Below, in pieces: positions 24,540 to 33,361 of a stretch of 64,000 nucleotides of DNA. Origin of the DNA: Pilimelia anulata (GTDB lineage Bacteria > Actinomycetota > Actinomycetes > Mycobacteriales > Micromonosporaceae); NCBI RefSeq assembly GCF_014647895.1, contig NZ_BMQB01000011.1, positions 124,001 through 188,000 on the forward strand, read 5' to 3'. A program made the translations under genes and the position numbers. The notes below the pieces were generated by a model, which saw only the letters and a list, made by a program, of their open reading frames with translations, made no database searches and was not told the origin of the DNA. Positions within the stretch are counted from its first letter, which is position 1. Every line of letters begins with the position of its first letter.

Positions 24540-25766
24540 GTGAAAAGCACCGCAACCGGACGCTGGGCCCTCGCCGCCGCCGGCGTCGTCACCCTCGCCA
24601 CCGTCATCGCCGTACCGGCCGCCGCCCTCGGCGCCCCGGCGGAGGGCTTCGTCCGCTCGGCCGTCGAGCGGCCGATCGCCGGCGCCTACATCGTCCAGCT
24701 CCGCGAGAGCGCCCGCATCGCCGCCGGCCCGGCCGCGATCGAGGCCGCCGCCGCGGGCCTGGGCCGCCGCTACGGCGGCGACGTGCACGCCGTGTACACG
24801 CACGCGCTGCACGGCTTCGCCGTCCGCGGCCTGTCCGACCGGGCCGCCCACCGGCTCGCCGCCGACCCGGCGGTCGCGCAGGTCCGCGCCGACGGGCTCG
24901 CCCGGGCGGTCGACACCCAGGACAACCCGCCGAACTGGGGCCTGGACCGGATCGACCAGCAGGCGCTCCCGCTGGACAAGAAGTACACGTACAACGCGAC
25001 CGGCGAGGGCGTGACGGTGTACGACACCGACACCGGCATCCGCCCGACCCACGCGGAGTTCGAGGGCCGGGCGTCCGTCGGCGCCGACTTCATCAAGGAC
25101 GGCAAGAACGGCATCGACTGCCAGGGCCACGGTACGCACACCGCCGGCACCTCGGTCGGCAAGACCGTCGGCGTCGCCAAGAAGGCCAAGGTCGTCGCCC
25201 TGCGCATGCTCGGCACGAACTGCACCGGCAACGGCCCCGACTCGGCCGGCGTCGAGGCGATCGACTGGATCACCAAGAACGGCGTCAAGCCGGCCGTGGT
25301 GAACATGAGCTGGACGTTCGACGACGCCCACCTGGGCGACACCGCGCTCGCCAACTCGATCGCCGCCGGCTTCGTCTACGTCGCCGCGGCGGGCAACAGC
25401 AACACCGACGGCTGCTCCACCGGCCCCGGCGGCGTGGCCAAGGACGTGCTGAACGTCGGCGCCACCTCGCGCAACGACGCCCGGGCGAGCTTCTCGAACT
25501 ACGGCACCTGCCTGGACATCTTCGCGCCGGGCGACAACATCCCGTCGGCGTCGCACAGCAGCGACACCGGCAGCGCCACGATGTCCGGCACCTCGATGGC
25601 GGCCCCGCACGTGACCGGCGTCGTCGCGCTCTACCTCCAGCGCCACCCGCAGGCCAACCAGGCCGAGGTCACCAAGGCCCTCACCGACTCGGCGATCAAG
25701 GGCAAGGTCACCAACCCGGGCAGCGGTTCGCCGAACCTGCTGGTGTACACGGGCGACATCAAGTAA
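24540..25766 (+). CDS. Secreted subtilisin-like protease (S8)
   Basis: 408-aa exported protease. Signal peptide to about residue 30, then an I9-type inhibitor propeptide (AYIVQLRESARIA to about residue 120). Catalytic triad of the S8 family: Asp in YDTDTGIRPTH, His in HGTHTAGT, Ser in SGTSMAAPH. The oxyanion Asn is in AAAGNSNTDG. GTG 24540 with GGAGG ten bases upstream; an earlier in-frame start at 24498 would spoil the signal peptide. The short length and the single domain resemble proteinase K-like secreted proteases of actinomycetes. A perfect terminator follows. Confidence 0.92.
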   Translation: MKSTATGRWALAAAGVVTLATVIAVPAAALGAPAEGFVRSAVERPIAGAYIVQLRESARIAAGPAAIEAAAAGLGRRYGGDVHAVYTHALHGFAVRGLSDRAAHRLAADPAVAQVRADGLARAVDTQDNPPNWGLDRIDQQALPLDKKYTYNATGEGVTVYDTDTGIRPTHAEFEGRASVGADFIKDGKNGIDCQGHGTHTAGTSVGKTVGVAKKAKVVALRMLGTNCTGNGPDSAGVEAIDWITKNGVKPAVVNMSWTFDDAHLGDTALANSIAAGFVYVAAAGNSNTDGCSTGPGGVAKDVLNVGATSRNDARASFSNYGTCLDIFAPGDNIPSASHSSDTGSATMSGTSMAAPHVTGVVALYLQRHPQANQAEVTKALTDSAIKGKVTNPGSGSPNLLVYTGDIK

Positions 25767-25820
25767 TTCCGGTTCTCTCCGGACTCGGCGGGTCAAGTGG
25801 GGCGCCGTCCCGACCGAGAC

Positions 25821-25854
25821 GTGGGGCCCGGTCCGTTCGCGGACCGGGCCCCAC
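25821..25854. terminator. Perfect hairpin between converging genes
   Basis: 15-base perfect arms (GTGGGGCCCGGTCCG) around a TTCG tetraloop, between the subtilisin gene and the converging HTH gene. It should serve both directions. No T-run on the plus strand. Confidence 0.8.
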
Positions 25855-25870
25855 GGCGTTCAGCCCTTGC

Positions 25871-26818
25871 TCACTCCCATTCCCAGCGCATCCCGGCCAG
25901 GCCGGGCGGCGCGTCGACCGTGACCATCTGGGCCGTGCCGGACGTGCCCAGCCACAGCTCCTCGCCCTCGTCGGCGTGCGTGTCCGCGGACCGGCGGTCC
26001 ACTTTGAAGCAGCGCGCCGGCAGGGCCGCCTGGTCGAAGTCGACCGACAGCGAGTACTCCCGGATCGGCAGGGCGTGCCGGCGGACGTACTCGTCGATCA
26101 CGGCGTCGCTGGGCGGCGGGACGATCTCGTAGTCCAGCGTGGCGTACTCGCCCCGTTCCAGCACCCGGTCGAGCACCAGCTCGGCGACCGAGAAGCCGGT
26201 CTCCGGGTCGGCGCGCAGCCGGCCGGGCCGGCAGTACCGGGTGCGGCCGATGACCGGCCGGTCGGCGCCGGGCTCCTCGCACCAGTACACGACCCGGCAC
26301 CGGGACACCCGGTCGGCGAGCGCCAGCACCACGAGCCGGGTGCGCAGCGAGCGGCACCGGCGGTCCGGCCCGAGCCGGTACTCGTCGTGGATGGACACCC
26401 GCAGCAGGTGGTCCTGCGGCGGGACGGCGAGCTGCGCGTACAGCCGGTTCAGCCCCTCCGGCGCCGGCCACAGCCGCTGCGGCGGCAGGCTCGGCACCGT
26501 CCGGTCCAGCCAGCGGCCGCGCGGCCGCCGCGGCACGTCGAGCAGGGCGGACAGGGATCCGCCGGGGAGCTTGAGCAGCTCCTCCAGCACGGGCACGGCC
26601 CGCATCGAGATGGGCCGCTCGGGACGGCTTCGGCCGCGTCGCCAGTAGCTCAGCGTGCTGAGGCTCAGCCCGATGCCGCGGGCCAGCAGCTCCTGCTGGA
26701 TCCGCTCGAGGCTCCAGCCGCGGCACTCGATCGCCAGGTGCAGGGCGACCGAGAACGGACCGGTACGGAGTACCTGCTCTAGTTCCCGATCCAAAGGTCG
26801 GGCCAACGTTTCGGTCAT
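25871..26818 (-). CDS. HTH protein with unknown C-terminal domain (copy 1)
   Basis: 315-aa protein with an XRE-like N-terminus (LERIQQELLARGIGLSLSTLSYWRRGRSRPER, residues about 36-70) followed by a signature block AVPVLEELLKLPGG. The remaining 200 residues are beta-rich and of unknown family (RVVYWCEEPGADRP, LDYEIVPPPSD, CFKVDRRSADTHADEGEE) and end in GMRWEWE. A paralogue at 53522 shares the STLSYW, PER, AVPVLEELL blocks and the C-terminal W-E/R-W. ATG 26818 with AAGGA upstream. Probable regulator that senses something through its C-domain; ligand unknown. Confidence 0.8.
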   Translation of the reverse strand: MTETLARPLDRELEQVLRTGPFSVALHLAIECRGWSLERIQQELLARGIGLSLSTLSYWRRGRSRPERPISMRAVPVLEELLKLPGGSLSALLDVPRRPRGRWLDRTVPSLPPQRLWPAPEGLNRLYAQLAVPPQDHLLRVSIHDEYRLGPDRRCRSLRTRLVVLALADRVSRCRVVYWCEEPGADRPVIGRTRYCRPGRLRADPETGFSVAELVLDRVLERGEYATLDYEIVPPPSDAVIDEYVRRHALPIREYSLSVDFDQAALPARCFKVDRRSADTHADEGEELWLGTSGTAQMVTVDAPPGLAGMRWEWE

Positions 26819-26962
26819 TGTCGATTCCTTGCTGCCGGGGAAGCACCGAGTATCACCCCGCGTGACCGTGAGAGAGCCCGCCGACTACCGACAACGTCGG
26901 AAACCAGAAGCAATCTTGAAGGGTTTCAATCGCCACTCGATGCCAATTGAAACAGCCTGTAG

Positions 26963-29209
26963 TCAGTCAATAACGGGCAATGTCCGGCGGTTCCCGGCAG
27001 CCGGCAGGGTGAACCGGAACCGGCTGCCCCCGCCGGGGTTCGGCTCCACCCGGATGCTCCCGCCGTGCCGCTGGACGATCCGCTGGCAGATCGCCAGGCC
27101 CAGACCGGTGCCCTGGTACCCGGTGCCGGGGTGCGCCCGGTGGAAGGTCTGGAACACCTTGTCGGCCTGGTCGGCCGGGATGCCGATGCCCCGGTCCGCC
27201 ACCACCAGCTCGACCGTCCCGTCCGGCCGCGGGCCGCCGGACACCGTCACCGCGGCCGGGCGGCCCGGCGCGGTGTACTTGACCGCGTTGCCGATGAGGT
27301 TGTCCAGGAGCTGCCGGACCATCGCCGGGTCCCCGCGCACCGTCGGCAGTTCGCCGACCACCTCGATCACCGGCGGCACCCCGCCGGCCGCCCGCAGGTG
27401 CGCGGTGCGCTCGGTGACGATCTGGTCGACGAGCAGCCGCGGGTCCACCCGGACCGGGTGGTGCGGGGCGTCCCGGGCGGTGGCGTAGCTGAGCAGGTTG
27501 TCGATCAGCCGGCGCATCCGGTCCACGCCGTTGACGATCGAGTCGACGCTCGACCGGGCCGCCCGCCCGGCCTCGCTGGTCAGGCCCGAGGCCAGGTCGT
27601 ACTGGAGCAGCTCGCTGTACCCGGCGACCGCGGCGAGCGGGGCCTTCAGGTCGTGCGCGACGATCCCGGCGAACGCGTCCAGCTCGGCGGTCTGCTCGCG
27701 GAGCTGCTCCTCGGTCTCCCGGCGCTGCCCCAGCTCCCGTTCCAGCAGGTCGGCCGCCCGGGCGAGCTGCTCCTCGTGCCGCTTGCGGGCGGTGATGTCG
27801 CGCAGCACCGCGACCGCGCCCGGCGCGTCCGCCGAGCGCAGGGCACGGGCGCTCGCGCTCAGCACCGCCCCCTCGTACGGGCCGCTGCCGACGATCGTCA
27901 GCTCCACCCGGTCGACGGCCTCGCCGCCGCGGGCGGCCCGGATCCACGGCAGCTCCGGCTCGGGGAACGGCGACCCGTCCGGGTGCCGGACGGCGTCCCC
28001 GGCCGGCCAGGCGCCGGGGTCGGCGCCGACGAGCACCCGGGCGGCCGCGTTGTGGTGGACCAGCGCGCCGCCGCGGTCGACCACCAGCACCGGCTCGCCG
28101 ATGCTGTCCATGATCGTGCCGAGCAGGTCGGCCTGCTCCCGCGCCTCCTGCTCCCGGCGGCGCAGCTCGGCGGTCGCCTCGACCACCCGGCTCAGCGCCC
28201 TGGCCCGCGCGCTGAGCAGGATGAACGCGAGCACCGACAGCAGCAGTGCGATCGCCGTACCGCAGATCAGCGCCAGCCGGACCAGGAACGTCCCGCCACC
28301 CGGCAGCCGGGTGGACCGGGCCGTCGTGCGCAGCGACCACTGCTCCTGCGCGACCGGGATCGTCACGGTCCGGTTCAGGTCGGCGCCGGCCGGCCCGCCG
28401 TACGCCGCCACCGGCTCCGGGCCCGCCGCGCCGGAGGCGACCAGCGTCGCGCCGAGCAGGTCGCCGGCCGAGCTGCGCAGCGTCCCCTCGATGAAGTCCT
28501 GCCCGCGCAGGCCCATCAGCACCCAGCCGCGGAACGCCCGCCGCCCGTCGGCGCCGACCGGGCTGTGCACCGGCGCGGCGATGACGAACGAGTGCTGCTG
28601 CTGGTCGGGCGGCAGGTCCCGGTCCCGGAGGAGCTGGTACGTGTCCGACGCCGTCACCGCGTCGGCCCGCTGGGCCCGCAGCAGCGCGGCCCGCGACTGC
28701 GGCGCCTGGGTGACGTCGATGCCGGTGACGGTCTCGTTCGTCCCGTCCAGGTTGCGCTCGAAGACGCTGAACATGTGCTCGCCCGCGCCGACCGGCCGCA
28801 GGGTCAGGCCGCCGGCGCCCCGCCCGCGCCAGAACGCCTCGACCGCCCGCACCCGGTCGTGCGCCGCGGGTACCACGAACACCACCGCCGAGGCGCCGCT
28901 GAACTGCTGGTCGGCCAGGGGCGCGGTCAGGTCCTGGAAGTCCGCCCGGGTCAGGTCGGTCTGCGACCCGGCGGCGGCGGCGACGTTGCGGACGGCGTCG
29001 ACGTACCGGGTGGCCTCGGCGCTGACGGCCTGCCGGGCGAGCGCGGTGTGCCGGTCCATCACCTGCCGGGCGACCCCGTCCCGGTTCGCTTCCAGCAGGT
29101 CCGCCGAGACCAGGGTGACCGCGAGCCCGATACCCAGCGTGATCACCGCGAATGCGACAGCCGTGTGGCGGCTGTCGCCCCGCGCGAGCGCACTGAGCAG
29201 GGAGCCCAC
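26963..29209 (-). CDS. Hybrid-free sensor histidine kinase with CHASE and PAS domains
   Basis: 748-aa membrane sensor kinase. Membrane helix near residues 18-38, an extracellular CHASE-like sensor (about 40-300; DVTQAPQSRAALLRAQ is typical), a second helix (ALICGTAIALLLSVLAFILL) near residue 320, then a PAS domain (about 365-470, ITARKRHEEQ at its end). HisKA H-box IVAHDLKAPL with His519, and a HATPase domain (DNLIGNAVKY N-box, DRGIGIP and GTGLGLAI G-boxes). This layout matches phytochrome-like/CHASE kinases. GTG 29209 lacks a clear ribosome site. No response regulator lies next to it, so it is an orphan. Signal unknown. Confidence 0.88.
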   Translation of the reverse strand: MGSLLSALARGDSRHTAVAFAVITLGIGLAVTLVSADLLEANRDGVARQVMDRHTALARQAVSAEATRYVDAVRNVAAAAGSQTDLTRADFQDLTAPLADQQFSGASAVVFVVPAAHDRVRAVEAFWRGRGAGGLTLRPVGAGEHMFSVFERNLDGTNETVTGIDVTQAPQSRAALLRAQRADAVTASDTYQLLRDRDLPPDQQQHSFVIAAPVHSPVGADGRRAFRGWVLMGLRGQDFIEGTLRSSAGDLLGATLVASGAAGPEPVAAYGGPAGADLNRTVTIPVAQEQWSLRTTARSTRLPGGGTFLVRLALICGTAIALLLSVLAFILLSARARALSRVVEATAELRRREQEAREQADLLGTIMDSIGEPVLVVDRGGALVHHNAAARVLVGADPGAWPAGDAVRHPDGSPFPEPELPWIRAARGGEAVDRVELTIVGSGPYEGAVLSASARALRSADAPGAVAVLRDITARKRHEEQLARAADLLERELGQRRETEEQLREQTAELDAFAGIVAHDLKAPLAAVAGYSELLQYDLASGLTSEAGRAARSSVDSIVNGVDRMRRLIDNLLSYATARDAPHHPVRVDPRLLVDQIVTERTAHLRAAGGVPPVIEVVGELPTVRGDPAMVRQLLDNLIGNAVKYTAPGRPAAVTVSGGPRPDGTVELVVADRGIGIPADQADKVFQTFHRAHPGTGYQGTGLGLAICQRIVQRHGGSIRVEPNPGGGSRFRFTLPAAGNRRTLPVID

Positions 29210-29340
29210 CGAATCATGATCGGCCAGGCCGGCGGCCGGCGCGGCGGATCGGCCATGATCATAGCGAAAGCGTCAGGTCTGATGTTTCGGGGCGAATCGA
29301 CCAGCATACCGCGCCACGCCGCACCGGCGCGCACAGGGGA

Positions 29341-29386
29341 ACCCGGTCGCCGGCGCGCGTCCGTCCACACGCGCCGGCGACCGGGT
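29341..29386 (-). terminator. Terminator hairpin of sulfonate operon
   Basis: 17-base arms (ACCCGGTCGCCGGCGCG and its complement at 29370-29386) with a 12-base loop, just beyond the aldo/keto reductase stop. It marks the end of the minus-strand operon. Confidence 0.75.
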
Positions 29387-29396
29387 CGGGACCGGC

Positions 29397-30422
29397 TCAG
29401 CGGCGCCGCACCGCGGGCTCGGTCAGGGAGGGAGGCTGGTAGCCGGCGTCGGCCGGGTTCAGGGTGACGCCGGGCGGGACGATCTCGTCGATCCGGTCGA
29501 GCACGTCCGCCGGCAGGGCGACCTTGGCGGCGCCGAGCGCCGACTCGAGGTGCTCCAGCGTGCGCGGCCCGATGATCGCCGAGGTCACGGCCGGGTGTTG
29601 CAGGACGAAGCCGAGCGCCAGGTGGATCAGCGACAACCCGGCCTCCTCGGCCAGCGCCGTCAGGTGCTCGACGGCGGCGAGCTTCGAGGCGTTGTCCGGC
29701 CGGGTCGGGTCGTACCGGGCCGGGAAGCGGTCGGCCCGCTTCGAGATCGGCGCGGTCAGGCCCCCGTGGTAGCGGCCGGAGAGGTAGCCGCCGGCCAGCG
29801 GGCTCCACGGCAGGACCGCCAGGCCGTACCGCTGGGCCACCGGCAGCACCTCGCGCTCGACGCCGCGGGCGAGGATCGAGTACGGCGGCTGCTCGCTGAC
29901 CACCCGCTCCCGCCCGCGCTTGTCGGCGATCCACTGGCCCTCGACGATCGCCGACGGCTCGAACGTGGACGTCCCGATGTACCGGATCTTGCCCTGCCGG
30001 ACCAGGTCGCTCAGCGCACCCAGCGTCTCGTCGAAGTCGGTGCCCGGCTCGGGCCGGTGCACCTGGTACAGGTCGATCCAGTCGGTGTCCAGCCGGCGCA
30101 GGCTGTGCTCGACCGCGGCGTGGATCCACCGGCGCGAGTTGCCCCGGGTGTTGCGGCCCTCGCCGATCTGGCCGTGGAACTTCGACGCCAGGAACACGTC
30201 GTCCCGCCGGCCGTGCAGCGCCTTGCCGACGATCGTCTCCGACTCGCCCTGCGAGTACACGTCGGCGGTGTCGATGACGTTGATGCCCTCGTCCAGCGCC
30301 CGGTGGATGATCCGGATGCCGTCGGCGTGGTCCGGGTTCCCGCGCGGGCCGAAGTTCATCGCGCCGAGGGTCAGCGTGCTGACCTCGACGCCGGTGCGGC
30401 CGAACGGCCGGTACTCCACCAT
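29397..30422 (-). CDS. Aldo/keto reductase
   Basis: 341-aa NADPH-dependent oxidoreductase of the AKR superfamily. N-terminal VEYRPFGRTGVEVSTLTLG, then NVIDTADVYSQGESE with the catalytic Asp/Tyr, SKFHGQ with the Lys, and DLYQVHRPEP with the His. LPWSPLAGG and IGPRTLEHLESAL are AKR cofactor-binding motifs. It is most like the ion-channel beta-subunit/YajO-type group. ATG 30422 with GGAGC upstream, 20 bases after the monooxygenase gene, last of the operon. Substrate not predictable; possibly an aldehyde released from sulfonate oxidation. Confidence 0.9.
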   Translation of the reverse strand: MVEYRPFGRTGVEVSTLTLGAMNFGPRGNPDHADGIRIIHRALDEGINVIDTADVYSQGESETIVGKALHGRRDDVFLASKFHGQIGEGRNTRGNSRRWIHAAVEHSLRRLDTDWIDLYQVHRPEPGTDFDETLGALSDLVRQGKIRYIGTSTFEPSAIVEGQWIADKRGRERVVSEQPPYSILARGVEREVLPVAQRYGLAVLPWSPLAGGYLSGRYHGGLTAPISKRADRFPARYDPTRPDNASKLAAVEHLTALAEEAGLSLIHLALGFVLQHPAVTSAIIGPRTLEHLESALGAAKVALPADVLDRIDEIVPPGVTLNPADAGYQPPSLTEPAVRRR

Positions 30423-30442
30423 GTCTGCTCCTTCGGTCGGTG

Positions 30443-31789
30443 TCAGGCCACCGGGGCCCGCGCGGTGTCGTGCCGGTTGGCCGGGCGGGGCAGGCCGAAG
30501 TGCTCCCGCAGCGTCCGGCCGGTGTACTCGGTGCGGAACAGCCCGCGGCGCTGCAGGATCGGGACCACCTCGGCCACGAACACCTCCAGCCCGGACGGCA
30601 GCACCGGCGCCATGATGTTGAACCCGTCCGCGGCGCCCGCGTCCCACCAGTGCTGGATCGCGTCCGCGACCTGCTCCGGCGTACCGGCGAACGTGCGGTG
30701 CCCGCGCCCGCCGCCGAGCCGGCCGATGAGCTGGCGCACGGTCAGCCGCTCCCGCCGGGCCAGCCCGACCACGAGCGTGTACCGGCTCTTGGCGCCCTCG
30801 ATCTCGTCCTCGCCCGGCAGGTCGGCCGGCAGCTCCCGGTCCAGGTCCAGGTCCTCCGGGCGGACCCGGAGAGTCTGCGCGAGCTGCCGCTTGGCGTACT
30901 CGGGGCGGATCAGGTGGTCCAGCTCCTCCTCGAGCGCCAGCGCTTCCCGCTCGGTCGAGCCGATCGCCGGCACCAGGCCGGGCAGGATCCTCACCGCGGC
31001 CGGGTCCCGGCCGAGCGCCCGGGCCCGGTCCTTCAGCCCGGTGTAGAAGGCGCGGGCCTCGTCGAGCGTCTGCTGGGCGGTGAACACCGCCTCGGCGTAC
31101 CGGGCGGCCAGCTCCCGGCCGTCCGCCGACGAGCCGGCCTGGACCAGCAGCGGGTGGCCCTGCGGCGAGCGCGGCAGGTTCAGCGCGCCGGCCACCCGGA
31201 AGTGCCGGCCGGCGTGCCGGGCCGGGTGGATCCGGTCCTGGTCGCCCCACACCCCGGCGGCCTTGTCGGCCAGCACCGCGTCGTCGGACCAGCTGTCCCA
31301 GAGCTTGATCGCCACGTCCAGGAACTCGGCCGCCCGCTCGTACCGCTCCCGGTGCGCCGGCAGCTCGTCCAGGTTGAAGTTGCGGGCCGCGTCGATGCCG
31401 GCGGTGGTCACGACGTTCCAGCCGGCCCGGCCGCCGCTGACGTGGTCCAGCGAGGCGAACCGGCGGGCCAGGTTGAACGGCTCGTTGTACGTCGTCGACG
31501 CCGTCCCGATCAGCCCGATGTGCGCGGTCGCCCCGGCCAGCGCGGTGAGCAGCACGGTCGGCTCCAGCCCGCCGGACGGCCGCCGGCCGACGTTGTTGCG
31601 CAGCACCGGGCTGTCGGCGAGGAACAGCGAGTCCAGCTTGCCGGCCTCGGCGGTCCGGGCGAGGCGCCGGTAGTGGCCGATGTCGACGTGCGCGTGCGGG
31701 TCGGTCGCCGGCAGCCGCCAGGCCGCCTCGTGGTGGCCGACGGTCATCAGGAACGCGTTGAGGTGCAGGTGCCCGGGGCGGCGGCTCAT
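30443..31789 (-). CDS. LLM-class flavin monooxygenase (NtaA/SnaA/DszA-like)
   Basis: 448-aa FMNH2-dependent monooxygenase of the luciferase-like superfamily. Family motifs: ARTAEAGKLDSLFLAD near residue 45, SGGLEPTVLLTALA, HVSGGRAGWNVVTT and HPLLVQAGSS. The length and motifs fit the nitrilotriacetate/dibenzothiophene sulfone monooxygenase group rather than the shorter SsuD. ATG 31789 overlaps the stop of the ATPase gene by four bases (ATGA). Its place in a sulfonate ABC operon suggests C-S bond cleavage of imported organosulfur compounds (inference). A flavin reductase is not encoded nearby and must come from elsewhere. Confidence 0.9.
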   Translation of the reverse strand: MSRRPGHLHLNAFLMTVGHHEAAWRLPATDPHAHVDIGHYRRLARTAEAGKLDSLFLADSPVLRNNVGRRPSGGLEPTVLLTALAGATAHIGLIGTASTTYNEPFNLARRFASLDHVSGGRAGWNVVTTAGIDAARNFNLDELPAHRERYERAAEFLDVAIKLWDSWSDDAVLADKAAGVWGDQDRIHPARHAGRHFRVAGALNLPRSPQGHPLLVQAGSSADGRELAARYAEAVFTAQQTLDEARAFYTGLKDRARALGRDPAAVRILPGLVPAIGSTEREALALEEELDHLIRPEYAKRQLAQTLRVRPEDLDLDRELPADLPGEDEIEGAKSRYTLVVGLARRERLTVRQLIGRLGGGRGHRTFAGTPEQVADAIQHWWDAGAADGFNIMAPVLPSGLEVFVAEVVPILQRRGLFRTEYTGRTLREHFGLPRPANRHDTARAPVA

Positions 31790-32529
31790 GCCGGCACCCC
31801 GTCCTCGACGACGCCGAGGGCGGCCAGCAGGCGCTCCCGGTACCCCTGGAACGCCGGGTCGCGCGGCGACCGCCGCCCGGCCAGCTCCAGCCGCAGGTCG
31901 ACGGCGATCCGGCCGGCGTCCAGCACGACCACCCGGTCGGCGAGCAGCACCGCCTCGTCGACGTCGTGGGTGACCAGCAGGACGGTCGGGCGGTGCCGGT
32001 CGCACAGCTCGCGCAGCAGCCGGTGCATCCGGATTCGGGTCAGCGCGTCCAGCGCGCCGAACGGCTCGTCGGCCAGCAGCAGCTCGGGCTCGCCGACCAG
32101 CGACCGGGCCAGCGCGACCCGCTGCTGCTCGCCGCCGGAGAGCTGGTGCGGCCAGGCCCGCTCGCGGCCGGCCAGGCCGACCTCGGCGAGCGCCTCGGTG
32201 CCGAGCCGGCGGGCCTCGGCGTGCCGCAGGCCGAGGATCACGTTCTCCAGCACCCGGCGCCAGGGCAGCAGCCGGGAGTCCTGGAACACCACCGAGACGC
32301 GGCGCGGGATGTGCAGGTCGCCGTCCCCCTCGACCGCGTGGTCCAGCCCGGCCAGCGCCCGCAGCAGCGTGCTCTTGCCCGAGCCGCTGCGGCCGAGGAC
32401 GGCGACGAACTCGCCGGGCGCGAGGTCCAGGTCCAGCTCGTCGAGGACGAGGTGGCTGCCGAACCGGCGGGTCAGGCCCGCGATCCGGACGCCGGTACCG
32501 GCGGTCAGCTCGTCAGCGTGCGGCGCCAT
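31786..32529 (-). CDS. ssuB: Sulfonate-type ABC transporter ATPase
   Basis: 247-aa ATP-binding subunit. Walker A GRSGSGKST near residue 46, Q-loop VVFQDSRLLPWRRV, signature LSGGEQQRVALAR, Walker B LLLADEPFGALD, and the H-loop THDVDEA. The DSRLLPW Q-loop is typical of SsuB/TauB. ATG 32529 overlaps the permease gene end by 25 bases. Works with the permease and binding protein to import sulfonates, taurine or a related compound. The symbol reflects best family fit; the exact substrate is not shown. Confidence 0.9.
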   Translation of the reverse strand: MAPHADELTAGTGVRIAGLTRRFGSHLVLDELDLDLAPGEFVAVLGRSGSGKSTLLRALAGLDHAVEGDGDLHIPRRVSVVFQDSRLLPWRRVLENVILGLRHAEARRLGTEALAEVGLAGRERAWPHQLSGGEQQRVALARSLVGEPELLLADEPFGALDALTRIRMHRLLRELCDRHRPTVLLVTHDVDEAVLLADRVVVLDAGRIAVDLRLELAGRRSPRDPAFQGYRERLLAALGVVEDGVPA

Positions 32530-33359
32530 GCCAGCACCCTCCGTTCGATCAGCCGGAGCACGGAGTCGGAGGTGAAGCCGAACAGCCCGTACACGACCAG
32601 GCCGACGACGATCACGTCGGTCTGCGCGTACAACTGCGCCTGCGCCATCATGTAGCCGATGCCGCTGAGCGCGTTGATCTGCTCGACCGTGATGAGGATC
32701 AGCCACGACCCGGTCACCGCGAGCCGCAGCCCGACGAAGAAGCCGGGCAGCGCGCCGGGGAGCACGACGTGCCGGAGGAACTGCCAGCGGGTGTAGTTCT
32801 GCACCTCGGCCAGCTCGACGTACCGCGCGTCGATGCCGGTCAGGCCGGCGTGCGTCTGCACGTACATGATCACCGCCACCGCGATGGCGATCAGCACGAT
32901 CTTGAAGCCCTCGTCGATGCCCAGCCAGAGGATCAGCAGCGGGATCAGGCCGATCGTCGGGATCGCCCGCTTGATCTGCACCGGGCCGTCGATCAGCGCC
33001 TCGCCGACCCGGCTGACCCCGGCGGCCACCGCGAGCGCCGTGCCGATCACCGCGCCGATGCCGAACCCGAGCACCGCCCGTTGCAGCGAGGCGAGCACGT
33101 GGGCGTGCAGCTTGCCGGTGGTGATCAGGTCGGCGGCGGTGGCGACGACGGTCCACGGGGCGGAGAGCAGCCGCGGGTCCAGCAGGCCGGTGGCCGAGGC
33201 CGCGGCCCACAGCGCGACGACCAGCAGCGGGCCGACCGCGCGGGCGTACGGCACCCGCCGGCCGGGCCCCAGCCGGCGCCGCCGCACCCGGGCCGCCCGG
33301 GCGGGCGCGCGGCCGGCGGTCGGGAGCGCGACGATCTTCGGGTACGCCTGGACGCTCAT
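32505..33359 (-). CDS. ssuC: Sulfonate-type ABC transporter permease
   Basis: 284-aa membrane protein with about six helices. A basic N-terminus precedes the first helix (AVGPLLVVALWAAASATGLL). The cytoplasmic EAA-like loop reads VELAEVQNYTRWQFLRHVVLPGALPGFF. Matches the SsuC/TauC binding-protein-dependent permease family. Start ATG 33359, two bases after the stop of the binding protein gene. Probably forms a homodimer with two copies of the ATPase. Confidence 0.9.
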   Translation of the reverse strand: MSVQAYPKIVALPTAGRAPARAARVRRRRLGPGRRVPYARAVGPLLVVALWAAASATGLLDPRLLSAPWTVVATAADLITTGKLHAHVLASLQRAVLGFGIGAVIGTALAVAAGVSRVGEALIDGPVQIKRAIPTIGLIPLLILWLGIDEGFKIVLIAIAVAVIMYVQTHAGLTGIDARYVELAEVQNYTRWQFLRHVVLPGALPGFFVGLRLAVTGSWLILITVEQINALSGIGYMMAQAQLYAQTDVIVVGLVVYGLFGFTSDSVLRLIERRVLAWRRTLTS

Positions 33360-33361
33360 GC

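Noticed and set aside
29210..29275. Inverted repeats ATCATGAT and ATGATCAT before the histidine kinase
   Set aside because: Short palindromes with imperfect flanks; too little to call an operator.
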